Shown: positions 18,358-26,992, counted from the stretch's first letter. The stretch is 64,000 bases of DNA from Anaerolineae bacterium (GCA_019912965.1 JAIOHM010000205.1:157672-221671); one strand, 5' to 3'. Notes: a model not told the origin generated them from the letters alone. Program-made: numbers and translations.

Positions 18358-20142
18358 CTAATAACTGTCCTCAACCATAACCGACGCTTCCGCCAGCGTC
18401 CCGCCCGAAATCACTTTCGCGCCCATCCGCCGCTTTTCCTGCAAAAAAATCCGCCGCAGGATAGCCACTGCTGTTGCATAGGTGGGATCAATCCCGCCAT
18501 AGCTCAGGCTGCCCGCGCCCAGATTCTTGCCCTTGCTCATCGGCGTATCCGACGCATAATGCAAAAAACCTACATCGAATGGCACACCGTACAGATTCAC
18601 AATTTCGTTAGCTGGATGCAGCTTCGGGCGAAATGCTTCATAAACTGACGACAGAAACGGCCCGGCTTCCATCTCAATATCCGTATACCCTTCCTGATAA
18701 AACACGCTCATATAACGCGGATTTTGCAGGAAAGTACCCGGCACAGAGATGCCCTTCTGGTTATCCAGCACCATTCCATAGGTCAGATACGGAACAACAT
18801 CTTGCGCGGTAAAGCAGTTCTGGAACAGATAGGTGTTTTGCGAATGTTCATCATGAATCACGCTGGGGATCATCACATCCCCCACCCCACCATTCAGTGT
18901 GGCGGCCTTGCCCATCACATACACACCTAGCAAACTACCGACCCGTTCTGTAATGCGGTTCAGTAGTTCATAGGCCGCTAGGCCTAATGGGTAGTCGATA
19001 TTCAAAATCACCGCATTGCTGTGCGCCAGCGCGGGTGCATCGACCACATTTTGCAGGCGCGCGTCCAACCAGTCTGGGCGCAGTTTATTCAGTTCAATAA
19101 CCTGCGCCTCAATATCAAAGCCCTGCTTGCTGTTCAGGCGATGAATACCAATTGCCTGCTCATCTGCCGCCAGCGAATCCCGCGCCGCATCGCCCTTATC
19201 CGCAATGTACTTCTTCAGCACATAATACAGGAAATTATCAAGGCTCTTGCGGTCGTCATTTTCCTGAATAGCCTGGTACAGTTCAACCAGTTCGCCTTTA
19301 TCAAAGCGTTGGATGTACTCAACCAGATTGCTTTCTTCGCGCTGGGCGAAACCAGTCAGCAGATTCACCATTGAATGGGTATTGCTGGAAACAAAATATA
19401 CTGGACGATCTTCAAGGTTGATCCCGCCCAATTGCTCGGAAATTTCCGCCCACCAATACGCCGTCGCGCGACGATAATCCGCCAGTGACCCCGCCAGCAT
19501 TTGCAATCGGATTTGCTTTCGTCCTCGCGCAATCGCATACAGCGTTTCTACGAACCGTTCGCCCCAAACCACTTCTAGCCGCCGCAAGTCGTCCTTTTCA
19601 GTTTGCATCGCTTTGGCGATCAAATCAGCTTCAGCCTCGCTCAACTTATCACGCCGACTGCGCTGCTGTTCTAGCACCAGTTGAATATCCTCCGCTTGCA
19701 GCAACGTATGGATTTTATTCCACTCAATCTGATAAGCCGTCAAAATCGGGACGAGATCATCAATATCCGAACGACTGGCAATAAACACTGCCAGCGCACT
19801 TTCCCCGTTGAAGTGAACCCGCCGACGCCGCCCCGGTGCGGATACCCGCTGCCATTCCCGAATATTGGTATAGCCAGCCTCGACAAACGAACGCTCAATC
19901 TGGCCGATCAACACCAGATCAACATCCGCCATGCAGTCCGGCAAACGCAAACTCGCATAAATCAACGCCGACATATCCGGTCGCAAATCGCCCGCATGAA
20001 TATGCAGGGACGACTCCATCGCCATGTGGCTCTCTGCCAGAGTCTCAATCTGAATCGGATAGCTGGAGCGCAGCAGCGAATAATATGTCCGCATATACAG
20101 CTTGATTTCTTCGCTGTCAGTTTTGGGAACGGTACGATCCAT
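18358..20142 (-). CDS. Unrecognised 594-aa protein with nucleoside-phosphorylase-like motifs
   Basis: 594 aa, soluble, lying between the FAD/2Fe-2S and Mo subunits of the hydroxylase operon. The N-terminal half is helical and charged (QLVLEQQRSRRDKLSEAEAD). The C-terminal half has VYVMGKAATLNGGVGDVMIP (about residue 405) and YTDIEMEAGPFLSS (about residue 500). These recall the G-x-x-GGL...VGD base-binding strand and the MEA ribose-binding motif of purine nucleoside phosphorylases. I infer a relation to that superfamily, which would suit a purine operon, but I know no named family for it. Operon position is the strongest clue. Confidence 0.65.
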   Translation of the reverse strand: MDRTVPKTDSEEIKLYMRTYYSLLRSSYPIQIETLAESHMAMESSLHIHAGDLRPDMSALIYASLRLPDCMADVDLVLIGQIERSFVEAGYTNIREWQRVSAPGRRRRVHFNGESALAVFIASRSDIDDLVPILTAYQIEWNKIHTLLQAEDIQLVLEQQRSRRDKLSEAEADLIAKAMQTEKDDLRRLEVVWGERFVETLYAIARGRKQIRLQMLAGSLADYRRATAYWWAEISEQLGGINLEDRPVYFVSSNTHSMVNLLTGFAQREESNLVEYIQRFDKGELVELYQAIQENDDRKSLDNFLYYVLKKYIADKGDAARDSLAADEQAIGIHRLNSKQGFDIEAQVIELNKLRPDWLDARLQNVVDAPALAHSNAVILNIDYPLGLAAYELLNRITERVGSLLGVYVMGKAATLNGGVGDVMIPSVIHDEHSQNTYLFQNCFTAQDVVPYLTYGMVLDNQKGISVPGTFLQNPRYMSVFYQEGYTDIEMEAGPFLSSVYEAFRPKLHPANEIVNLYGVPFDVGFLHYASDTPMSKGKNLGAGSLSYGGIDPTYATAVAILRRIFLQEKRRMGAKVISGGTLAEASVMVEDSY

Positions 20143-20146
20143 GATT

Positions 20147-20518
20147 TTAGCGGCTCTTGTCCATGCGGTTAATCGCCCGCTGGCGAAGTTTTTGCTTCTT
20201 CTTTTCTTCCACCATCAATGCGCGTTCTTTCGTCAGACTCTTCTCGTTGACGGCGCTTCGCTTGCGTGGGGCTGCTGCCGCCACAATCAGTGAGATAATG
20301 AGACTCATCAACACAAACAACACTACGGTGATGAAAATTTGCATTGTATCAGGGGGAATTTCGGCTGGAGGAAAGTTGGGCAGCACCCCACCCAGAAAGC
20401 CAATCACTGGCGGCGCAAGCACCCACGAAATAAACCCTAACGCCAGAATAAGCATCAGACCGATAATCGGCCAGAATGCCTGCATTTTACTCTTCGGTTT
20501 CGCATTTCGGTTGGACAT
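20147..20518 (-). CDS. Small two-helix membrane protein in the molybdenum hydroxylase operon
   Basis: 123 aa. Two membrane segments (about 14-40 and 58-82) are followed by a strongly basic, helical C-terminal tail (KEKALMVEEKKKQ-like stretch, 88-123). Its ATG overlaps the preceding stop by one base (TAATG), so translation is coupled to the FAD/2Fe-2S gene. It could anchor part of the complex to the membrane; that is inference. No family recognised. Confidence 0.6.
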   Translation of the reverse strand: MSNRNAKPKSKMQAFWPIIGLMLILALGFISWVLAPPVIGFLGGVLPNFPPAEIPPDTMQIFITVVLFVLMSLIISLIVAAAAPRKRSAVNEKSLTKERALMVEEKKKQKLRQRAINRMDKSR

Positions 20519-21948
20519 TATGACCCCTTTTCGGCCAACCGTTTTCGGCTGGCATCCGTGATAGCCTGGACAATTTTATAGTAACCCGTGCAGCGGCACA
20601 GATTACCCGTAATGCTCTGTTGAATCTGATCATGTGTCGGTTCAGGAATTTCTTCCAGCAGTTTTGCCCCTGCCATCAAAAAGCCCGGTGTACAGTACCC
20701 ACACTGCACCGCCCCGTGTTCAATAAATGCTTCCTGTACAGGGTGCAAATGACCTTCTTGCTTCAACCCCTCTATGGTGACGACCTCTGCCCCATCTGCG
20801 CGCGGGGCCGGAACCATACACGACATCACCGCCACACCATCGAGGAAAACCGTGCAAGCGCCGCACTCGCCCTCGGCGCAGCCCTCTTTTGTACCCGGCA
20901 ATCCCGCATCCTCACGCAGGAAATCCAGCAGTGTTTTATCCGATCCGCTGTTAAATGTGCGCTGCTCACCGTTGATGGTAACAACAATCGGCTGTGTACC
21001 GCTGTGTTCGGCCTTCGCCGCCAATCCCTGATGCACAATCGCTTGTTCCGCACCCCATAGCATTGGCGGTTGATGCGGCCAATTCGCTGCCTGATTGTTG
21101 GCAGCCAACGCCTTAAGCGCCCGCCCTACCAGCACCCGAATCATCTCAGTCCGATATTCCGCAGTGCTTCGCACATCATCAATTGGCGTCGGAGTAGCTG
21201 CTGCCAATCGCGCAGCCTCAGCAATCGTCTCTGGGGTCAGCTTTCGTCCCACCAATGCAGACTCGGCCACCGGAATGTGAATAACCGTCGGCGCGACACA
21301 GCCCAGCGTAATCGCCGCCCGCGTCACCGTATCGCCATCCAATTCCAGTACCACCGCCGCATTCACCACGGAAATCGCCTGCGCCCGACGCAAACCCAGC
21401 TTCACAAACATACCGCGTTCTTTGCCGGAAAGTGCCGGGAATGTAATCGCCGTCAGCATTTCATCCGGTCGCATAACCGTCTTGCGTAATCCCGTATAAA
21501 ACTGCGCCAGTGGCACAGTGCGTTCGCCTTCCAGCGAGGCCAAAGTTACCTCTGCCCCTAACGCCAGCAGCGGCGTAATCGTATCGTTTGCGGGCGATGC
21601 TGTAATCAGGTTGCCAGCCACCGTCGCGCGATTACGGATTTGGGGTGCGCCCACTTCCCAACACGCCTGTGCCAGCGGCAGCGCCCGTTCAACCAATAAT
21701 GGATTCCCAACCACATGATTGTGCGTCACCAGCGGCCCAAGCCGGATGTGATCGCCGTGCAGCTTGATCTGATCCAGTCCCGGAACGCGCGTAATGTCGA
21801 TCAAAACTTCAACGCCCGGTCGCTGCCCGCGTTCCAGCTCAATCAGCATATCCGTACCGCCCGCCACAATCCGTGCGCGGGTCTGATATTCAGCTAGCAG
21901 TTCTAATGCTTCTGGGAGGGCGCTTACGCTAAAATACTGCTTCCACAT
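20518..21948 (-). CDS. FAD-binding / 2Fe-2S fusion subunit of a molybdenum hydroxylase
   Basis: 476 aa fusing two normally separate subunits. Residues 1-~290 are the FAD-binding CoxM/XdhB-type domain (IVAGGTDMLIELERG; RNRATVAGNLITASPANDT). Residues ~315-476 are the CoxS/XdhC-type iron-sulfur domain, with a plant-type cluster (CAEGECGACTVFLDG ... MSC) and the second cluster (QCGYCTPGFLMAG; GNLCRCTGYYKI). Together they carry electrons from the Mo site to the final acceptor. The order FAD then 2Fe-2S is opposite to the single-chain eukaryotic enzyme. First gene of the subunit run. Confidence 0.93.
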   Translation of the reverse strand: MWKQYFSVSALPEALELLAEYQTRARIVAGGTDMLIELERGQRPGVEVLIDITRVPGLDQIKLHGDHIRLGPLVTHNHVVGNPLLVERALPLAQACWEVGAPQIRNRATVAGNLITASPANDTITPLLALGAEVTLASLEGERTVPLAQFYTGLRKTVMRPDEMLTAITFPALSGKERGMFVKLGLRRAQAISVVNAAVVLELDGDTVTRAAITLGCVAPTVIHIPVAESALVGRKLTPETIAEAARLAAATPTPIDDVRSTAEYRTEMIRVLVGRALKALAANNQAANWPHQPPMLWGAEQAIVHQGLAAKAEHSGTQPIVVTINGEQRTFNSGSDKTLLDFLREDAGLPGTKEGCAEGECGACTVFLDGVAVMSCMVPAPRADGAEVVTIEGLKQEGHLHPVQEAFIEHGAVQCGYCTPGFLMAGAKLLEEIPEPTHDQIQQSITGNLCRCTGYYKIVQAITDASRKRLAEKGS

Positions 21949-22030
21949 AATGGGGGTTCACCTACCGTTTCTTACTTAGATGGTAACACACACCCGGCAA
22001 ATACCCAATTCCATCCCCCCTTACATCTTC

Positions 22031-22044
22031 CCTCATTTATGAGG
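22031..22044 (-). other. Small perfect palindrome upstream of the hydroxylase subunit genes
   Basis: CCTCATTTATGAGG, a 6-bp stem with a 2-nt centre, between the phosphoesterase gene and the FAD/2Fe-2S gene. There is no T-run, so a weak terminator or an operator are both possible. Confidence 0.3.
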
Positions 22045-22069
22045 CAAAGGTTGGGGCAACAACTAAAAA

Positions 22070-22693
22070 CTAACCACTGCTTTTCGGCTCAATATCCAGT
22101 ACCGTCACCGGATTAATGTTCATAATGTAGGTATCCAGATACTGCGTTTCCGTCACCGTCCGGCGGTCATAGGTATGCACATGCCCATGCAGCATATAGC
22201 GTGGACGGTACCAATCCATAAATTTCAACAGCGAAGTAAAGCCCTGATGAGGCAAATCTTCCGCGTCATGAATACCCCGCGCGGGTGAATGCGTCACCAG
22301 CACATCCATCCCGAACCCCATCCGCATCCGCCGCAGACGTAACCGTAACCCTGCCCCAATCACCATCCGGCTCATTTCAGCTTCCGTATATTGAATCGGG
22401 CTGTTGTTATACCGGATCGAACCCTCTATCCCATAAAACGATAAACCACCATATTCCACCAAACGCCCATGCAAATCCTCTCCCCCCGGCGGCACATCTT
22501 TGTACCCATCATCATGATTGCCCCGCACATAAAACAGCGGCACATTCAGCACCGATGTGATGAACTCCAAATATACGGAGGGCATATCCCCGCAGCTAAT
22601 TAACAATTCGACATCGCTGTAATGCCGCCGCAAATTCACCGCGCTTTCCATTTGCGGCATTACGGTGTCGCTCACACACAAAATCTTCACCAC
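22070..22693 (-). CDS. Calcineurin-like metallophosphoesterase
   Basis: 207 aa with the core motifs of the superfamily: LLISCGDMPS, FYVRGNHDD, VLVTHSPARGIHD and LHGHVHTYD. The first motif reads CVSDTVMP where the usual form is D-x-H, so one metal-ligand histidine seems to be missing or shifted. GTG start (a second GTG follows at once) after AAGGA. It lies between XdhC and the FAD/2Fe-2S gene and may be co-transcribed, but its substrate is unknown. Confidence 0.85.
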   Translation of the reverse strand: MVKILCVSDTVMPQMESAVNLRRHYSDVELLISCGDMPSVYLEFITSVLNVPLFYVRGNHDDGYKDVPPGGEDLHGRLVEYGGLSFYGIEGSIRYNNSPIQYTEAEMSRMVIGAGLRLRLRRMRMGFGMDVLVTHSPARGIHDAEDLPHQGFTSLLKFMDWYRPRYMLHGHVHTYDRRTVTETQYLDTYIMNINPVTVLDIEPKSSG

Positions 22694-22751
22694 AAGTCCT
22701 TGAAACCACTAACACTCTAATTTTTTACACTGACCAAAGCATTACTTCGGA

Positions 22752-22779
22752 ACTCAGTACTCAGTATTCAGTACTTCCC
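22752..22779. repeat. Heptamer array at the 3' end of the XdhC gene
   Basis: Four consecutive 7-nt units: ACTCAGT, ACTCAGT, ATTCAGT, ACTTCCC. The XdhC stop codon lies in the first unit and the array supplies the last residues of that protein. Confidence 0.75.
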
Positions 22780-23581
22780 CAACTTTCATCGCCTCGCCCG
22801 TCCCGCCCCGCCGTACCATCACAATCTGCGCCATAATGCTAAGGGCGATTTCCTGTGGCGTCTCCGCATTCAATTCCAACCCAATCGGCGCATACACCCG
22901 CGCCAATTGCTCACTGGTCAAACCCCGTTCATCCATCAACGCCTGCGCTGTCAGCGTCCACCGTCTGCGGCTGCCAATCAATCCAATGTACCCCACCTCG
23001 GTTTTCAGCAGCGACGGAATTAAATCCAAATCAACCGGCATTCCTCGCGTAACCGCCGCGACATAAGTGCGCTTGTCAATAACGATATGCTGTGCGATCT
23101 CGCTCCCTTTGCACACCACATACCCGTCCATTCCCGGCAAATAATCCGCGTTACAAAACGCCTCGCGGTCGTCCGAAATCACCACCCGGTAGCCCGACCA
23201 CTTGCCCAGTTCTGCCAGCGCCTTGCCCACATGCCCGATTCCGATTACTAATAGAGTCCGTGCAGCTCCTACAGGTTCAATAAATACTTGTACGCTTCCA
23301 CCGCAAACACCCGGATCGCCTGCCGAAATATCATTCAGCGTATAACTCGGCAAACGTGTTTCGCCATCTTGCATCGCCGCCAACGCCTCTTTGATGACCA
23401 GCGACTCCATCGCGCCGCCGCCCACCGTGCCGACAATCGAACCATCCGCCCGCACCAGCATCTTGCTGCCTTCGTGGCGTGGCACAGACCCCTGCACCTT
23501 AATCACGGTTGCCATAGCTGCCGCTTCACCCTTAGCTTCTGCCGAAAGCAAAGCCTCATAAACTGCCCGGTCATCACTCAC
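22754..23581 (-). CDS. xdhC: XdhC/CoxI-family molybdenum hydroxylase maturation factor
   Basis: 275 aa. The N-terminal XdhC/CoxI domain has GSVPRHEGSKMLV and VGTVGGGAMES. The C-terminal Rossmann domain has LLVIGIGHVGKALAEL, YVAAVTRGMPVD and YIGLIGSRRRW. The family binds and delivers sulfurated molybdenum cofactor to the hydroxylase. The GTG start overlaps the upstream stop (GTGA). The last residues come from a 7-nt repeat array. Located upstream of the structural genes, so likely the first maturation gene of the cluster. Confidence 0.93.
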   Translation of the reverse strand: MSDDRAVYEALLSAEAKGEAAAMATVIKVQGSVPRHEGSKMLVRADGSIVGTVGGGAMESLVIKEALAAMQDGETRLPSYTLNDISAGDPGVCGGSVQVFIEPVGAARTLLVIGIGHVGKALAELGKWSGYRVVISDDREAFCNADYLPGMDGYVVCKGSEIAQHIVIDKRTYVAAVTRGMPVDLDLIPSLLKTEVGYIGLIGSRRRWTLTAQALMDERGLTSEQLARVYAPIGLELNAETPQEIALSIMAQIVMVRRGGTGEAMKVGEVLNTEY

Positions 23582-25623
23582 GGCCTGATCTCCACGTCAC
23601 CAATAAACAGTCGTCCATGTTCATCGCCGCCCGTCGGCATCAACCGTTCCAATGTCACCGGATCATAGAACCCGATTGCCACCTGATATTTTCCCGTTGG
23701 TATTGTGTTCAAGTCTACCATAATTGTGTCACGGAGTACGCCCGGTAGCCAATTTCCCGGCGGCAGAGTCCCGTTCCCCGGTCGCATATCCGCCTGTGCC
23801 ATAGGCGCTTCGTTCACATCATCGTAAACATGCACAAACACCACATAATCCCCGCTCGCATTTCCCTCGGTATACCACTCAAAATGGATGCCCATCTGAT
23901 GAGTATCTGCCTCATACACAATCGCCGTATTAGACAGCACAATCGCCCCATCTTGGAATTCAGAAATCGTTGTTGGGGGTCTTTCTTCAATACGTTTACT
24001 AAAAGCCATATGCATATAAGGCATATAGTAGCCACCCAGAACATGCGGCACAATCCGAATATGGGTAGGGTTTCTAGCAATTTCCTCAGGAATGAGGGTG
24101 AAAATTTCAAGCCATTTTCCGGGTATCGCAGGAATCCATTGTGTATCTACAAATGTACCGTTGGCGTATATATCCAATGTTCCCGCATACATTGGGTGTA
24201 CCCGTGTAACAAGCACAACATCCCAACCATCCCCAGAATCGTGAAATGGCCTCAGATCAAAAGTTTCCTCACCATTGATAAGTCGCCCGCCATCCACGAG
24301 TTCGCACCGCTCAATGGCGCAATCAATATACTCAAATTGATGAACCTCTGTAGGAAAACCCGGTAATTGCTCCGCATTTCGCCAAGCATAATTGGATTGC
24401 GCTTCATCCCTCAGATCAGCCACATTTACATAATCCGACGGGATATTAGGCCGCCCTTTCCACCCCGAAAAATAATTGTCCCCGTAAGGCTGAAGGGAAC
24501 TAGTAACCTGTTGATTCAAAATTAAATCCCAATCCGGCTGATAAATCCCCTGAAAATCCGCCGCCAGCGCCACGTTATAACGCGCATCTAAATTCACCGG
24601 GAACCCCGCCAGCAGTTCCCCATAAACCGCCGTATCTGCCACCATCCCCAATCCGAATCCGTGTCCCGGCCCATACGACGCCACATAATCAGGTCGTTCA
24701 TTCATCAAAAATTCCGCCACCGACCCCGGCCCGTTGCGCCAGTAATCCGCTGCCCCTGCTGTCGTCAACCCCACCATATCCAGCGTCGTCCGCCCGCCCA
24801 TATACCGCATCATCCCGGTGTCATGAACCGCCACTAATGCCTCGGTCGGTGTGTTCGCCTCCAGCCATCGCGCCATCTGCAACGGTTGCTCATATACATA
24901 CCCGGCGTTCAGCAAATAATGTCCCCAGAACTGCCCACTCGTCCAAACCGCCACCCCGCCCATAATCACAATAACCACTATTCGAAACCACCCCGCTGGT
25001 GATCTCATCCTCTGCGTCATTCGAGAGTCGCCGCGAACAGGAGTCCCAAAGATTTTTTCTCTGTTTTCTACTTGAAACTCAGTACTCAGTACTCGGTACT
25101 CAGTACTTTCCACTTTCCACTTTGTACTTTGTACTCTCCCTAACCCCCACCCCGCCAGCGGAAACAACAGCGCCAGAAACGGAATCTGATACCGCTTGAA
25201 ATGCCAGAACGCCGTGTCCAGCGTCGCAATCATCAACGTCCCGCCAACCAACCACCCCACCACTAGCAGTCCCACCAACCCTGTTCTCCATCGCAAAAAT
25301 GCAATCTCTGGCTCCCCCTCTCCATGTTTGGAGAGGGGGTTGGGGGGTGAGGTTAGAAACACAACCACCCCCAACCCCGCCAGCACCAACATCAGTGGCG
25401 CAATATACAGCCCTTCGCGCGGACTAATCCCGGTGAAAAACTCCCACCACATCCGCCCAAAGTTTTCCGCAATCCGCCGGATTACCTCGCCCCACTCAAA
25501 CGGCACAATCCCCAGCACCGACTTCGCCGCATTCCCCGAAGCCACTGCCGAACCCGTCAGCAGCAGATTCACCACCGGTTGTACTCCCACCGCTAGGGCA
25601 GGAATCCCCCACCACCGTCTCAC
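23578..25623 (-). CDS. C-terminal part of a split glycosyltransferase-like membrane protein
   Basis: 681 aa, GTG start at 25623. The first third has several hydrophobic segments; the remainder is a large soluble extracytoplasmic domain with beta-rich stretches. It appears to continue the 217-aa membrane protein at 25676-26329 in another frame. A GC-rich palindrome of about 70 bases (25649-25681) separates the two. Two more repeats sit inside the frame: a palindrome (SPPNPLSKHGEGEPE) and a 7-nt array (STEYRVLSTEF). The gene is either a frameshifted pseudogene or two cistrons. The in-frame repeat units avoid stop codons, which argues for past selection. Confidence 0.6.
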   Translation of the reverse strand: MRRWWGIPALAVGVQPVVNLLLTGSAVASGNAAKSVLGIVPFEWGEVIRRIAENFGRMWWEFFTGISPREGLYIAPLMLVLAGLGVVVFLTSPPNPLSKHGEGEPEIAFLRWRTGLVGLLVVGWLVGGTLMIATLDTAFWHFKRYQIPFLALLFPLAGWGLGRVQSTKWKVESTEYRVLSTEFQVENREKIFGTPVRGDSRMTQRMRSPAGWFRIVVIVIMGGVAVWTSGQFWGHYLLNAGYVYEQPLQMARWLEANTPTEALVAVHDTGMMRYMGGRTTLDMVGLTTAGAADYWRNGPGSVAEFLMNERPDYVASYGPGHGFGLGMVADTAVYGELLAGFPVNLDARYNVALAADFQGIYQPDWDLILNQQVTSSLQPYGDNYFSGWKGRPNIPSDYVNVADLRDEAQSNYAWRNAEQLPGFPTEVHQFEYIDCAIERCELVDGGRLINGEETFDLRPFHDSGDGWDVVLVTRVHPMYAGTLDIYANGTFVDTQWIPAIPGKWLEIFTLIPEEIARNPTHIRIVPHVLGGYYMPYMHMAFSKRIEERPPTTISEFQDGAIVLSNTAIVYEADTHQMGIHFEWYTEGNASGDYVVFVHVYDDVNEAPMAQADMRPGNGTLPPGNWLPGVLRDTIMVDLNTIPTGKYQVAIGFYDPVTLERLMPTGGDEHGRLFIGDVEIRP
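25077..25139. repeat. Nine-unit heptamer array inside a coding region
   Basis: 63 bases: ACTCAGT, ACTCAGT, ACTCGGT, ACTCAGT, ACTTTCC, ACTTTCC, ACTTTGT, ACTTTGT, ACTCTCC. The total is 21 codons, so the reading frame is kept. In the minus-strand gene the third unit gives CGA exactly where an unmutated unit would give an in-frame TGA. Confidence 0.85.
25314..25339. repeat. GC-rich palindrome inserted in frame
   Basis: 10-bp perfect stem (CCCCCTCTCC / GGAGAGGGGG) with a 6-nt loop, followed by TTGGGGGGTGAGG. On the minus strand it encodes part of SPPNPLSKHGEGEPE. Member of the palindrome family seen at several places in the window. Confidence 0.75.
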
Positions 25624-25648
25624 CTTTCTCCAAGCAGGTCGGCTTTGT

Positions 25649-25681
25649 CCCCCCTCCCTGTGTACGGGGAGGGGGCTAGAG
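25649..25681. repeat. GC-rich palindrome between the two halves of the split gene
   Basis: 9-bp stem (CCCCCTCCC at 25650-25658; GGGAGGGGG at 25667-25675). It carries the TAG that ends the upstream reading frame. Confidence 0.7.
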
Positions 25682-26329
25682 GGTGGTGAACACCAACACC
25701 CCCACCGCTAACACCGCCAGTACCGCCCCTTCAGGCCGCACCAACGCCATCAATGTCGCCGCAATAACCAGTATCGCGTTTCGTTTTTTACTCAGTACTC
25801 GGTACTCAGTACTCGGTACTAATCCCCACACAACGCCCAAGCTCAGCCAAACAACAATCCCCGTCTCCATCCCACTCATGAAGTGCCATGCCACTGCACC
25901 GTTCACCTCAAAGGCCAGCGCGATACCCAGCGCCAGCCATGCTGCCCCGCCCTGCCCGCGCACAAGCTGATACACCAGCCACGCCGACCCCGCCAGCGCC
26001 GCATACCCCATCAGCATCGCCCACAGGCCGAGGTTCAAACCCTGAAAACCCAACAGGTATCCAATTGCCAGCAGATAGGGATAAAGAAAACTCGTCGCGC
26101 CCGAACTCGGTGGCAAACCGGGGTTATAGACATATGGCTGCCCGTTCGCAAGCTGCCGCGCATACTGAAAATGAATATAAACATCGTCCAGCGGCATGAC
26201 GAACACACCCCGACCCACCGCCAAACTAGCCCCTGCATAAGCCAACAGCGTTGCACCGCTGACCATACAGAACAGTACCCAGATAAAAAGTGAGCGCCTG
26301 TTTTCAGCGCCCCGGTTCAAATTACGCAT
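25676..26329 (-). CDS. N-terminal part of a split GT-C-like membrane glycosyltransferase
   Basis: 217 aa. After a first membrane helix (about 14-36), the loop FVMPLDDVYIHFQYARQLAN followed by PYVYNPGLPPSSGATSFLYP is the acidic loop typical of polyprenyl-phosphate-sugar dependent GT-C enzymes. About five more helices follow. The frame ends in a GC-rich palindrome and includes a 7-nt repeat (VPSTEYRVLSKKR). It would normally run on into the 681-aa part; together they make about 900 aa. Whether both parts are still translated and assemble is unknown. Confidence 0.6.
   Translation of the reverse strand: MRNLNRGAENRRSLFIWVLFCMVSGATLLAYAGASLAVGRGVFVMPLDDVYIHFQYARQLANGQPYVYNPGLPPSSGATSFLYPYLLAIGYLLGFQGLNLGLWAMLMGYAALAGSAWLVYQLVRGQGGAAWLALGIALAFEVNGAVAWHFMSGMETGIVVWLSLGVVWGLVPSTEYRVLSKKRNAILVIAATLMALVRPEGAVLAVLAVGVLVFTTL
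25790..25824. repeat. Heptamer array inside a coding region
   Basis: Units ACTCAGT, ACTCGGT, ACTCAGT, ACTCGGT, then ACTAATC. On the minus strand the unit whose TGA would be in frame reads CGA, so the frame stays open. Confidence 0.8.
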
Positions 26330-26533
26330 AATGGCGTCATTCTACCCAAATCCCCGCACCTTTTCACCACTTGACAAATCAGCCCATACGTTCTGCAATC
26401 GAGATTGTAGAGTCTGTTGGTATCATCGCACCAAACGGTGGAGATAGACTGTTAGCTTCACTCACCCACAGGTATGTCGCTCAATACTGTGAATGTAAGC
26501 CATTTTTGAGGCTGAATCGCGTGGGTATGGACT

Positions 26534-26553
26534 CCCTCCTCGCATGCGGAGGG
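26534..26553. repeat. GC-rich palindrome in copy A of the long repeat
   Basis: CCCTCC (26534-26539) pairs with GGAGGG (26548-26553), with the inner palindrome CGCATGCG. The same block occurs inverted at 49920-49941. Confidence 0.65.
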
Positions 26554-26901
26554 TTGGGGTAAATTGATTTTTAGATTCACAAAATCCCGTTTTGAATTGA
26601 CGAATCTGACGAAATTGCAGAATTTTGCGAATTTTCCCCGTATATACTGAAAGCTGATCGCTGACCGCTAAAAACCATACAGCGAATATTGCAGCGGCAC
26701 ACCCACCCTAAACCGCCGCAATACGATTGTCCGAATATTCCCCAAAATCACCCAAGTGAACGAATCCGATATCCATCAAACATGCCGTCATTTTCTGGAA
26801 ACCAATAACCAACAACCCGCCTATGCCTACTCATCAAAAACTGACAACCGTTAACTGTAAACTGACAACTCCCTACGCCTGCCTCCCGCATAGCCGCAGG
26901 A

Positions 26902-26992
26902 CAAATGACAATATTGTCGCGCGGCGGCAATACCCGAACATGGCGCTGCACACTACGGCGCTTCTCGTGCCAACCGCCGACAATGACATTTG
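26902..26992 (+). other. Conserved long stem-loop in copy A of the repeat
   Basis: Three consecutive arms pair: CAAATG (26902) with CATTTG (26987), ATTGTC (26913) with GACAAT (26979), and GGCGG (26923) with CCGCC (26974). The inner region holds GGCGCTGCAC and CTACGGCGCT. The same arms are present in the other copy at 49451-49541. Confidence 0.6.

Noticed and set aside
16115..21948. Selenocysteine-containing hydroxylase subunit
   Set aside because: No in-frame TGA with a following hairpin was noticed in these genes, and selenium in this enzyme family is bound in the cofactor rather than encoded.
25077..25139. CRISPR or tandem-repeat locus
   Set aside because: The unit is 7 nt with no spacers and no cas genes.
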